A stretch of 42,184 nucleotides of DNA from Sporomusaceae bacterium (GTDB taxonomy: Bacteria; Bacillota; Negativicutes; Acidaminococcales; JAJUGR01): NCBI GenBank assembly GCA_029265905.1, contig JAJUGR010000021.1:1-42184 (forward strand). Direction: 5' to 3'. Position 1 is the stretch's first letter, and every line of letters starts with the position of its first letter. Below, piece by piece: positions 34,469 through 42,030 of this stretch. The notes below the pieces were generated by a model. The model was given only the letters and a program-made list of their open reading frames with translations, was not told the DNA's origin and did not search any database. Made by a program: the position numbers and the translations under genes.

Positions 34469-35653
34469 TTAAATGGCGTTTTTCTCGCGCAAGGCGGCGA
34501 TTTCCGCGTCGCTCAGGCCAAGAAGCTCCTTCAGAAGCTCATCCGTATGCTGGCCGAGCAGCGGGGCCGGCCTATCAACCGAACCCGGAGTGGCGGAAAA
34601 CTTGATCGGCACGCCAGGCATGTGCAGCGGGCCGGCCACCGGATGGTCAACTTCGACGATCATTTCTCTGGCCTTGATCTGCGGATCGTTGACGATCTTA
34701 TCAACCGTATTGATCGGCGCGCAGGGCACGCCGGCTTCCTCGAGCTCGCTCAGCCAAGCGTCAATTGTTTTGGTTTTGAACGTTTCGTCCAAAATCGCCT
34801 TCAGCGCCCGGCAGTTTTTCGTTCTGTTCAGGTTGTTGTTGAAGCGTTCGTCGGCAATCAGGTCCGCATGGCCAAGCAGGTTGCAGAGCTTTTCCCACAG
34901 GCGGTCATTGCCGGCGCCCACGATAACGTGCCCGTCGCTGGCGGTGAAGGATTCAAACGGCGTGATCGACGGATGGCGGTTGCCAAGCGGCTTCGGCACG
35001 ACGCCGTTGACGAAGTAGCGGGAGATGGCGTTTTCCAGCACAGCCACCTGGCAGTCGAGCATCGCCACATCGACCTTCTGTCCTTCGCCAGTCGCTTCGC
35101 GGTGATGAAGCGCCATCATGATGCCGATCGTCGTAAACAAACCGGCAATGATGTCGCCGACCGAAGCGCCGACCCGCGTCGGTTCGCCGTCTTCGGCGCC
35201 CGTGATGCTCATAATGCCGCCCATGGCTTGCACGATGATGTCATAGGCCGGTTTCAGCATATAGGGGCCCGAATGGCCGAAGCCGGAGCAAGCGGCGTAA
35301 ATCAGCTTCGGGTTGATTTCCTTTAATTCATCGTAGCCGAGGCCGAATTTCTCCATCGTCCCGGGACGATAGTTTTCCAGCACGACGTCAGCCTTTTTCA
35401 CCATTTCTTTGAACAGGTCTTTGGCTGCTTGCTCTTTGAGATTCAAGGTCATCGAACGTTTGTTGCGGTTCAAGCTCATGAAGTAAGCGCTTTCTTTGCC
35501 GACAAACGGGCCGAACGCGCGCGAATCGTCGCCCACTTCCGGCGGCTCGATCTTGACGATATCCGCACCGTAGTCAGCCAGCATCATCGCGGCGTACGGC
35601 CCCGCCAACACGCGGCTCAAATCGAGCACTTTCAATCCTGCTAATGGTTTCAT
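34469..35653 (-). CDS. Family III (CaiB/BaiF) CoA-transferase
   Basis: A 394-residue protein of the CaiB/BaiF family: VLDLSRVLAGPYAAMMLADYGADIVKIE at the start and the catalytic Asp in VGDIIAG (Asp167). It moves CoA between carboxylic acids. Next to citDEF-like genes, a citramalyl- or citryl-CoA, mesaconyl-CoA or similar substrate is plausible, but sequence does not settle it. It follows hutP across 154 bases holding a strong terminator, so read-through from the hutP promoter would need antitermination. No convincing promoter of its own is seen. Confidence 0.9.
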   Translation of the reverse strand: MKPLAGLKVLDLSRVLAGPYAAMMLADYGADIVKIEPPEVGDDSRAFGPFVGKESAYFMSLNRNKRSMTLNLKEQAAKDLFKEMVKKADVVLENYRPGTMEKFGLGYDELKEINPKLIYAACSGFGHSGPYMLKPAYDIIVQAMGGIMSITGAEDGEPTRVGASVGDIIAGLFTTIGIMMALHHREATGEGQKVDVAMLDCQVAVLENAISRYFVNGVVPKPLGNRHPSITPFESFTASDGHVIVGAGNDRLWEKLCNLLGHADLIADERFNNNLNRTKNCRALKAILDETFKTKTIDAWLSELEEAGVPCAPINTVDKIVNDPQIKAREMIVEVDHPVAGPLHMPGVPIKFSATPGSVDRPAPLLGQHTDELLKELLGLSDAEIAALREKNAI

Positions 35654-35744
35654 AATTCAAACACCCCTTATCATTTTTGAAAATATATGCACTGCCGCGC
35701 CCGTTTTGGGCGCCGCAATGGTTACGCGTTATCGGGTTCAAAAC

Positions 35745-35784
35745 AAAAAAAGGACAGACAAGAGCCATCGGCCCCTCTCTATCC
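35745..35784 (-). terminator. Terminator between hutP and the CoA-transferase, possible HutP target
   Basis: On the minus strand a 15-pair stem (35784-35752, three-base loop, one mismatch, a few G-U pairs) is followed by seven T. The 5' arm contains GATAGAGAG with a UAG. In Bacillus, HutP opens such a terminator just behind its own gene. Here the layout is the same, but the downstream gene is a CoA-transferase. Confidence 0.85.
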
Positions 35785-35812
35785 CTCAATCACTCACTAT
35801 GCTATTACTAGT
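35775..35812 (-). promoter_or_regulatory. UAG-rich RNA segment overlapping the terminator (candidate HutP site)
   Basis: Four UAG triplets occur on the minus strand at 35810, 35804, 35799 and 35781, the first being the hutP stop codon, together with several GAG triplets. HutP binds UAG/NAG triplets. The spacing here is irregular rather than the regular four-base spacing described for Bacillus, so binding is a hypothesis. Confidence 0.4.
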
Positions 35813-36263
35813 CGCTGCCAAGATGCATGATCCCAAGCCCGGCCCGCTCGTGGCTGGTCAAGGGATGAATCCCCGATTCGCCGAACATGGCAACCGCAAT
35901 CCACTGCGCATCACGCACGATCGCGATTTTTACCGCGATGCTCACACCGCCGGAAACATTCACCATGATACTGCGCTTCGCCTCTTCCGTCGCGTGCAGC
36001 AAGGCATGGTAATTAGTCGCCGTCTTGGCAATCAAGCCCGCGCTCAACGCCGCACCGATGACAGCCTTTGTTGTCTTAAGCTGGCACTCCGGCAAAGCGA
36101 AGTTACCACCCACTTCCGTAACCACAAACTTGTATCCCTGCCCGGCAACGATCGCCTTAACCGCCTCTTCGTCCTCAATCGTACGCGTCAGCGCCAAAAA
36201 CATGGCTCCGGTTCCGACACTTCTTACACTATGGGCCATGAAATTGCAGCGGGGCTGAGTCAT
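35808..36263 (-). CDS. hutP: HutP-family RNA-binding antiterminator
   Basis: A 151-residue protein matching HutP. The metal/histidine-binding residues appear conserved: His86 and His90 in YHALLHATEEA, His138 in SHERAGLGIMHL. WIAVAMFGESG matches the hexamer-core strand. In Bacillus HutP binds L-histidine and Mg2+, then UAG repeats in the hut leader, to prevent termination. Here no hut genes flank it: upstream is citF, downstream a CoA-transferase behind a terminator. It has its own promoter. The true ligand could be histidine or something related to this pathway. GAGGG lies nine bases before ATG 36263. Confidence 0.87.
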   Translation of the reverse strand: MTQPRCNFMAHSVRSVGTGAMFLALTRTIEDEEAVKAIVAGQGYKFVVTEVGGNFALPECQLKTTKAVIGAALSAGLIAKTATNYHALLHATEEAKRSIMVNVSGGVSIAVKIAIVRDAQWIAVAMFGESGIHPLTSHERAGLGIMHLGSD

Positions 36264-36269
36264 TTGGCA

Positions 36270-36297
36270 AATCCCTCTATATCTCTCTATCTCACAA
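36270..36297 (-). promoter_or_regulatory. AG-rich leader of hutP sharing a 9-mer with the downstream terminator
   Basis: The 5' leader on the minus strand is a run of GAG/UAG triplets around GATAGAGAG (36291-36283) and includes the SD GAGGG. The same 9-mer lies in the arm of the terminator after hutP (35783-35775). This suggests HutP also binds its own leader, perhaps controlling translation. Confidence 0.4.
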
Positions 36298-36302
36298 GCG
36301 TG

Positions 36303-36331
36303 ATTCTATCATCTTCTGAATAGTTAGTCAA
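36303..36331 (-). promoter_or_regulatory. hutP promoter
   Basis: On the minus strand TTGACT (36331-36326), a 17-base spacer and TAGAAT (36308-36303), about 40 bases before the hutP start. hutP can therefore be transcribed independently of the citrate-lyase-like operon. Confidence 0.8.
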
Positions 36332-36393
36332 GGAATATCATCCGTTGCGGGCGTTGCACGCAGGCTTTGAGCCCCCTCTTGTCCGCCACCATT

Positions 36394-37926
36394 CTATTTC
36401 AGCGTCCGGATGACGTCGATGATCGTGCCGTCGCGGTATTCCACCAGGCCGACCACGTCCCCGCCCGGCGGCGTCGGCGCCGGCGTGCCGGTCAGCTTGT
36501 ACGCCAGCCGCTGCAGATCCTCGATGCTCACCAGCGGCAGGTTGGACTCTTTGAGGTTGTCAAGCAGATCCTTGCGCAGCGGGTTCACGGCGACGCCGCG
36601 CTCTGTGACAATGACGTCCACTGTGCTGCCGGGCGTGACAATCGTATGCACCGCCTCGCGGACGACCGGCATCCGCCCCCGCACCAGCGGCAAGGCCACG
36701 ATGCACAGGTTCGAGCCGGCGGCCGTATCCGGGTGGCCGCCCGGTGCGCCCATCAGCTTGCCGTTCGAGCCGGTCAGCACGTTGGCGTTGAAGTCGATGT
36801 CGACTTCCGTCGCGCTCAAGATGACCGCATCGACATTGTTGACAATCGGTCCGGCGTTGCCGGGACTGGCGTAATAAGCCGCCGTCATCTCCAGGTGGCG
36901 GGGGTTCTTTTTGAGCGAGGCGATGGCGGTCGCGTCAAAGCTCTGGGTATCAAACAGCGTATCGACGAGTCCTTCTTCGAGCATTTCGACGAAGATGCCG
37001 GTCACGCCGCCGACGCCAAACGCCGCCGTGATGTTGCGCGCCTTCATTTTTTCGCGGATATATTTGGCCGCCGACAAGGAAGCGCCGCCACTGCCGAGCT
37101 GCAGCGAAAACCCGTCGCGAAAATACCCTGAGTGTTCAATGACGGTGGCCGCGTATTCAGAAATGATCAGTTCCTTCGGATCCTTGCTGATCCGCAGCGA
37201 GCCGGTGCTGATCCCGGCCGGATCGCCGATCGACCCAACCTTGACGATAAAATCGATCTGCGTCTGGGGGATGCTGATTTGCCGCAACGGATGCGCCACC
37301 AGGTTGTCGGTAATCGCCACCACCTTGTCGGCGCAGGCCGCATCGACCATCGCGTAGCCCAGCGCCCCGCAGGCCGCCGGACCGTCGACGCCGTTGCAGT
37401 TGCCGTACAAATCGCAGGTTGGCATCCCTAAAAACGCCACGTCGATGCGCAGTTCGCCCAGTTCAATCGCCCGCGCGCGACCGCCGTGGCTTCGCACCAT
37501 GACCGGCTTGGCCATTTTCCCCGCGGACACGAGCTTGCCGATTTCGCCCCGCAGGCCGCTGGTATCGAGCGCCGTGATGACGCCCGACTCTAGGTGCGGC
37601 ACCAGCGCATCCTGCACCGCGCTCAGCGAACTGGCCGACAGCGTCAGGTCGCGGATCCCCTTGCGGGCGATGGCGTCGACGACCAGCTTCATCACATAGT
37701 CGCCATTTCGCAGGTGGTGGTGGAAGGAAATCGTCATCCCGTCGCGCAGCCCGGTCGCCTCAATCGCCTCTTCAATTGATTTGACGAGCTTATTCGACTC
37801 AGGCAGGCCGCCTTTGCCACCGCAGTCCGCCCGGGCCGGCATGCAGTCCCAGGGGCTTTTATACGGGGTAAGCGCTATGCCGTTCAAGCTGGCGGGAATG
37901 TCACGCCCAACAGCATTTTTCATCAT
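36394..37926 (-). CDS. citF: Citrate-lyase alpha subunit-like CoA/ACP-transferase
   Basis: A 510-residue CitF homologue of normal length. Recognisable segments are the N-terminal GRDIPASLNGIALTPYKSPW, MTISFHHHLRNGD, LGSGGASLSAAKYI and the C-terminal GRMPVVREAVHTIVTPGSTVDVIVTERG. In citrate lyase it exchanges the acetyl group on the carrier protein for citrate, forming citryl-ACP. Since the CitD here lacks the prosthetic-group serine, it may instead transfer free CoA. The start overlaps the citE stop (TAATG) behind GGAGG. Citramalate lyase is an equally valid label. Confidence 0.85.
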   Translation of the reverse strand: MMKNAVGRDIPASLNGIALTPYKSPWDCMPARADCGGKGGLPESNKLVKSIEEAIEATGLRDGMTISFHHHLRNGDYVMKLVVDAIARKGIRDLTLSASSLSAVQDALVPHLESGVITALDTSGLRGEIGKLVSAGKMAKPVMVRSHGGRARAIELGELRIDVAFLGMPTCDLYGNCNGVDGPAACGALGYAMVDAACADKVVAITDNLVAHPLRQISIPQTQIDFIVKVGSIGDPAGISTGSLRISKDPKELIISEYAATVIEHSGYFRDGFSLQLGSGGASLSAAKYIREKMKARNITAAFGVGGVTGIFVEMLEEGLVDTLFDTQSFDATAIASLKKNPRHLEMTAAYYASPGNAGPIVNNVDAVILSATEVDIDFNANVLTGSNGKLMGAPGGHPDTAAGSNLCIVALPLVRGRMPVVREAVHTIVTPGSTVDVIVTERGVAVNPLRKDLLDNLKESNLPLVSIEDLQRLAYKLTGTPAPTPPGGDVVGLVEYRDGTIIDVIRTLK

Positions 37927-38807
37927 TAACGCCCTCCTTGTTGTCCGCCGATCGCCGCGGCGTAAGCCAGTGCGCGCTCGGCCCGTTTCACAATCGGCCC
38001 GTCGATCATTTTTCCATCCAGGGCGATGACGCCGGAGTTATTGGCCAGCGCTTCTTCATACGCCGCCAAGATGCGCCTAGACTTTTCCAGTTCCGCTTCG
38101 CTTGGCGCATAAATCCCATGCACCAGCGGGATCTGCGACGGATGAATGACCGATTTCCCGTCAAAACCCAATTCCTTGCCCAACAGCGTTTCCGCGCAGA
38201 AGGCTTCTTCGTCATTGACGTCGGCAAACACGTTGTCCAAGGCCTGGATTTTCGCCGCCCGCGCAGACAAGAGCAGCTGGCTCTTGGCAAACAGAATTTC
38301 TTTGCCATCGCGACTGCGGGTGGCCTGCATATCGGCGGCAAAATCCTCGGCGCCGATCCCCATCGCCACCACACGCTTGCTGGCCTTCGCCAACTCATAG
38401 GAGTTGCGGATGCCAAGCGCCGTTTCGATCGTCAGGACAAACTTCACGCTGCCCAGTTCATAGCCGTAACGCGACTCAGCCTGCGTGACGAACTCGTCCA
38501 CGCGCTGAATATCCTCCACCTCCTCTGACTTGGGCAGGCGGAGAAAGTCCGGTTTCACGGACATCATCGCCTCCAGGTCGTCATAACCGAACGGGGTGCT
38601 GATGTGGTTGACCCGCACGCCCACCTCGCAGTTGTACTCGTTGTATTTCAGGGCGTTGCGCACCAAATCGCGGGCCGCATCTTTTTCATAGATGGACACG
38701 GCATCCTCGAGGTCGAACACCACGCTGTCGGCCCGATATAGATCAGCATTCAGCAGCATGCCGGGATTATTGCCTGGCATAAACAACATCGTTCTTCTGA
38801 GTTTCAT
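37926..38807 (-). CDS. citE: Citrate-lyase beta subunit-like acyl-CoA/ACP lyase
   Basis: A 293-residue HpcH/HpaI-fold lyase. LFMPGNNPGMLLNADLYRADSVVFDLEDAV, RVNHI, the metal Glu in TIETALG and Asp in GAEDFAADM, then GFDGKSVIHPSQI are all canonical. It cleaves citryl- or a related 3-hydroxy-acyl thioester to an oxoacid and acetyl thioester. Close relatives act on free CoA esters (malyl- and citramalyl-CoA lyases), so an ACP is not strictly needed. It overlaps citD by four bases (ATGA). Confidence 0.87.
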   Translation of the reverse strand: MKLRRTMLFMPGNNPGMLLNADLYRADSVVFDLEDAVSIYEKDAARDLVRNALKYNEYNCEVGVRVNHISTPFGYDDLEAMMSVKPDFLRLPKSEEVEDIQRVDEFVTQAESRYGYELGSVKFVLTIETALGIRNSYELAKASKRVVAMGIGAEDFAADMQATRSRDGKEILFAKSQLLLSARAAKIQALDNVFADVNDEEAFCAETLLGKELGFDGKSVIHPSQIPLVHGIYAPSEAELEKSRRILAAYEEALANNSGVIALDGKMIDGPIVKRAERALAYAAAIGGQQGGR

Positions 38808-39088
38808 TTTTCCACCTCGCTTGTCGCGCGGCGAACCACTGTTTCCAGGCGGGCGCGCAGGGCAAAGTCCAGCGCCCCCTTGTCCACCAGCGCCACCCGG
38901 CAGTCAGCCACGTTGTTTTCCGCCAGGACCGCCCGGACGGTTGCTTCAATCTGAGCGCCGAATTCTTTGCGCACCGGACTTGTCAGTTCAATGATAATGC
39001 CACTGCCGGCTTCCGCCGGCTCAATCGTGGCAAGCACGTCGTTCTTTTTTTCCATGCCGGCTTGCGCGCGTCTGACTACTGTCGCCAT
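38804..39088 (-). CDS. citD: Citrate-lyase gamma (acyl carrier) subunit-like, prosthetic-group serine replaced
   Basis: A 94-residue CitD homologue. The C-terminal DKGALDFALRARLETVV and central SPVRKEFGAQI leave no doubt about the family. In CitD the 2'-(5''-phosphoribosyl)-3'-dephospho-CoA group is attached to Ser14 of AGTLESGD. Here the segment reads AGMEKKND, with Lys at that place and no Ser close by. The codons read cleanly with no frameshift. So this subunit should not carry the group and may be only structural. ATG 39088 follows AAGGGGG; the longer frame is not supported. Confidence 0.83.
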   Translation of the reverse strand: MATVVRRAQAGMEKKNDVLATIEPAEAGSGIIIELTSPVRKEFGAQIEATVRAVLAENNVADCRVALVDKGALDFALRARLETVVRRATSEVEK

Positions 39089-39119
39089 CCAATAACCCCC
39101 TTGAGTAACATGAATTATA

Positions 39120-39353
39120 CTAATCGCCCATTGACCAGCCGTTGACATACCCTTGTACAAAGCCGATCAGTCCCGTGATCGTGGCGGCGATAAAGGCCGG
39201 CTTGCCCAGCGTTTTCGTGACATTGACCGCCAGCGCGCCATTGGCCGTCACTACGCCATAAAACTGGACGGCGACAATAACCGTCCCCAGCGCCATAAAC
39301 AGCAACACGCCGATAACAAAGGCGTGGTTCAGAAGCTTCTTTACCAAATCCAT
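39120..39353 (-). CDS. Small two-helix membrane protein paired with the TRAP-type permease
   Basis: A 77-residue protein with two predicted membrane helices (about 10-33 and 48-68). GGAGGGGG precedes the ATG, and it lies 12 bases after the permease gene and 31 before citD. I recognise no family. Its position is where a TRAP small subunit (DctQ) would be, but DctQ has four helices and about 160 residues. It may be a miniature partner of the permease; this is inference. Confidence 0.75.
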   Translation of the reverse strand: MDLVKKLLNHAFVIGVLLFMALGTVIVAVQFYGVVTANGALAVNVTKTLGKPAFIAATITGLIGFVQGYVNGWSMGD

Positions 39354-39365
39354 GTCACCCCCTCC

Positions 39366-40721
39366 TTACACCGTCATAACCGGCAGCCAGCCGAGCGAAA
39401 TCAAGACGCCAATCACCAGAATCGGCACCACGTAATACACAATTAGCGGCACAAAGGTTTTCACTGGATCGACGTTGGCAATGCCGCAGGCAATGAAAAT
39501 CGGCGCCGCCCCGGGAGGCGAAGCCCCCTCCGTCGAGGAGAAAATCAAGATGACGGCAGCGGCAATCGCCGGATCGACGCCCGCGTACAGCAGCGCGGAA
39601 AACGAGACTGAGCCGATGGCGACGACGGTGGCCGTCGAGGTGAGCGGGCCGCCGACCACCGTGACCAAAATGCCGACCAGGATGATCGTCATCAGCGGCG
39701 ACAGGCTGAACGTCTGCAAAATCGCCATCATGTCTTTGGCCAGCCCCAGCTTCGTCATCACGTCGCCCGCCGCAAAGGCGAAAAACAAGGTCGCCCCGAC
39801 GACGACGTAGCGTCTGGCGGAAGATTGGATCAGGTCATAAAAACCCGACGCCGTTTTCGGCAGATACCGCCATCCTTCCAGCAGAGCGATCCAACTGATC
39901 AGAACCGGAATCCAAACGATCATGGAAATGCTTTTCAGCCCTTTGGGCCCGAAGCTCTTGACCGCCGTCAGATAATCGGCCACCGGGCCGATCGTCAGCC
40001 CAACCGGAATCAAAATGCCGGCAAAAATCAACAGCGACGTCCAGCCCTCGCGCATCGTTTTTCCGAATGGCTTGATCATTTCCGCCGGCAGCGGCTGGAT
40101 GTTGTACTTGTGCACAAACCAGCGCACTAAAATCAGACGATACAGCAAGGTCCAGAGTCCCGCGGTCAGCAGCGCGACATACAACGCGCCGGTCGTTACC
40201 TTTTCCGCCACGACGCCCAGCCCTAAGATAAGAAACATCGATGAGCATGGCGGCAGCGCGATGCCCAAGCCGGCATTGCCGGCGACCATCGTCGCGCTTA
40301 ATTGCGCCGACCAGTTCGATTTCATCATCCAGGGGATGGTAACCGAACCGACCGACGCAGCATTGCCGGAGCCGGAGCCGGAAATCAAGCCCATCAACGC
40401 GCTGGCCAAGGTCGAGATGTACCCGGCACCGCCCGCAACCCGCCCGAGCGTCGAATTTAAAATATCAACCATGCGGTTGACCAGGCCGGTTTTGGTCATT
40501 ACGAACGCCATAAACACAAACGCCAAGGCGGCAAACACCGTTTCCTGGGTGGCGGCAAAAACAATGCTTTTTCCCATCAGCTCAAAGAAACGACCGCCGC
40601 CAAACAGCAGCACCACAATCCAGCCGGCAACCATCGCTTCGCCGATGTTGCGTTTCAACACCGAATTCCAAACAATAATAGCAGCAATATAGGCAACTAG
40701 CGCCCAGACACTAAGTCCCAT
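39366..40721 (-). CDS. TRAP-type (DctM-like) large permease, probably for an organic acid
   Basis: A 451-residue membrane protein with about eleven to twelve helices. The half-repeat segments SGSGSGNAASVGSVTIPWM and NAGLGIALPPCSSMF, then SSTEGASPPGAAPIF, resemble TRAP DctM/ion-transporter-superfamily permeases. As the first gene of the citDEF-like operon it probably imports the acid the lyase uses. No DctP binding protein is in the window. The start is ATG 40721 behind AAGGAGGAGGG; the longer frame is not supported. Confidence 0.75.
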   Translation of the reverse strand: MGLSVWALVAYIAAIIVWNSVLKRNIGEAMVAGWIVVLLFGGGRFFELMGKSIVFAATQETVFAALAFVFMAFVMTKTGLVNRMVDILNSTLGRVAGGAGYISTLASALMGLISGSGSGNAASVGSVTIPWMMKSNWSAQLSATMVAGNAGLGIALPPCSSMFLILGLGVVAEKVTTGALYVALLTAGLWTLLYRLILVRWFVHKYNIQPLPAEMIKPFGKTMREGWTSLLIFAGILIPVGLTIGPVADYLTAVKSFGPKGLKSISMIVWIPVLISWIALLEGWRYLPKTASGFYDLIQSSARRYVVVGATLFFAFAAGDVMTKLGLAKDMMAILQTFSLSPLMTIILVGILVTVVGGPLTSTATVVAIGSVSFSALLYAGVDPAIAAAVILIFSSTEGASPPGAAPIFIACGIANVDPVKTFVPLIVYYVVPILVIGVLISLGWLPVMTV

Positions 40722-40781
40722 TTGTATCCCTCCTCCTTCTGTCTTGTAGAAAGCAACCCTACTGAAACATGCTTCACCGCC

Positions 40782-40819
40782 ATTATAGGCCGTTTTTAGA
40801 AAAATAAGAAATATCGATA
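40782..40819 (-). promoter_or_regulatory. Candidate promoter and LysR site of the lyase operon
   Basis: On the minus strand a perfect TATAAT (40787-40782) lies about 60 bases before the permease gene; the -35 is poor (TTCTTA at 17 bases). Just upstream is the palindrome TATCGATA (40819-40812), a possible site for the LysR regulator, as expected for an activator-dependent promoter. Confidence 0.5.
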
Positions 40820-40853
40820 CCTGATAGAGCCCATCAAAAAAACAGATGGCGCA

Positions 40854-40896
40854 AAAAACGGAGCTGACTGCGGCATCCTGCACCGCAGCCAGCTCC
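40854..40896 (-). terminator. Terminator of the LysR gene
   Basis: On the minus strand GGAGCTG-GCTGCGG pairs with CCGCAG-CAGCTCC with one mismatch (40896-40860), followed by TTTTTT. It separates lysR from the lyase operon. Confidence 0.87.
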
Positions 40897-40914
40897 ATTG
40901 ACTACCATATTTTT

Positions 40915-41787
40915 TCATCCGAGCGCGCTATAATCAACCGTTTTCACAAATTCGACAAACAGCTTGACCAGGCGCAAATTCAACGTCTCCTGTTGATAAA
41001 TCATCGTCGTCCGCCGGGTAATCACTTGCCCATTTTTGTCCCGCAACGGAATTTGGCAGGTCGGCCCGATGTCCTGCAAGATCGTGGTCGGCAAGATCGC
41101 ATACCCCAGCCCGTTCGCCACCATCGCCTTGCAGATATCCATGTGGGCCACCGTCATGCTGATGCGCGGCGGCTGCGTGAAATGCCCGTTCCACCATTCG
41201 TCCAAAAAAGCCTTATATGAGGCGTCCGTATGATAATCGATCCGGGCCAGCTTGGGCAGATCAGACAAGGCAATTTCTTTTTTGGCGGCAATGCACAGCG
41301 GCTCCTCATGCAGCACATGCTTTTCATCCTGCCAGTTATAATCATTGCGGACAAAGCCGATATGAACCTCCTGGTTGTACACCAGCCGGCAGACGTCACG
41401 GCTCCAGGCGTTCGTGACATTAAACTCGACGTCCGGATATTGCCTTTTAAACAGCCCGAGCAAGGACGGCAGCTTGCATTTGGCGATATAGTCCGGCGCG
41501 GCAATGCGCAGCGTGCCGCCGATTTCGCCGGCCATGTTCAACGCCCGCTCCCTGACGCGGCGAATCTGCGCCAGGATCTCGCCGGCGCTCTCCGCAAGGT
41601 ATTCCCCTTCCGGGGTGAAATGAATCCCCCGGCTCCCCCGGACAATCATGCTGACGCCCAAATCCCGCTCGATATGGCGGATGCGCGCCGTCAGCGCCGG
41701 CTGCGAAATAAACAGCGCCTGCGCCGCCTTCGTGACGTTTTTCTGTTCGTACAAAACCGTAATGATCAGCCAGTCCCGCTCGTCCAT
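40915..41787 (-). CDS. LysR-family transcriptional regulator
   Basis: A 290-residue LysR protein: an N-terminal winged helix-turn-helix (about 5-62; NVTKAAQALFISQPALTARIRHIE) and a C-terminal effector-binding domain. ATG 41787 follows AAGGGG and gives the usual LysR start MDERDWLIITVLYE. The longer frame crosses a terminator and is not supported. It is encoded just upstream of and in line with the TRAP/citDEF operon, so it probably senses the imported acid. Confidence 0.88.
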   Translation of the reverse strand: MDERDWLIITVLYEQKNVTKAAQALFISQPALTARIRHIERDLGVSMIVRGSRGIHFTPEGEYLAESAGEILAQIRRVRERALNMAGEIGGTLRIAAPDYIAKCKLPSLLGLFKRQYPDVEFNVTNAWSRDVCRLVYNQEVHIGFVRNDYNWQDEKHVLHEEPLCIAAKKEIALSDLPKLARIDYHTDASYKAFLDEWWNGHFTQPPRISMTVAHMDICKAMVANGLGYAILPTTILQDIGPTCQIPLRDKNGQVITRRTTMIYQQETLNLRLVKLFVEFVKTVDYSALG

Positions 41788-41892
41788 GCGCCACCCCTTA
41801 TCAAGCAAGCTGCCATCTTGCAGCGACTCACTCATCTTCAACATGTTAATAGTACCGCGAGTTCCGCACCGCGCGCAAGAAGCGCCAACCGC

Positions 41893-41940
41893 AAAAAACA
41901 GCGCGTCACGCGCCGTAGCCGGCGGTAACGCGCTGTTTTT
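41893..41940. terminator. Terminator of the second OFOR operon
   Basis: AAAAACAGCGCGT (41894-41906) pairs perfectly with ACGCGCTGTTTTT (41928-41940). On the minus strand it ends the gene at 42031 onwards. Confidence 0.85.
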
Positions 41941-42030
41941 CATTGTATACCCGTCTTAGCGCGGGCAGGGTGTAAAGCAGGCTAAGACGGAAAATGCACT
42001 GGGGGTGCTTTTTAAAAGGGTTGTAACAGG

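Noticed and set aside
35775-35812. Exact Bacillus HutP site with regular four-base spacers between UAG triplets
   Set aside because: The triplets are present, but spacings are irregular, so I report only a candidate site.
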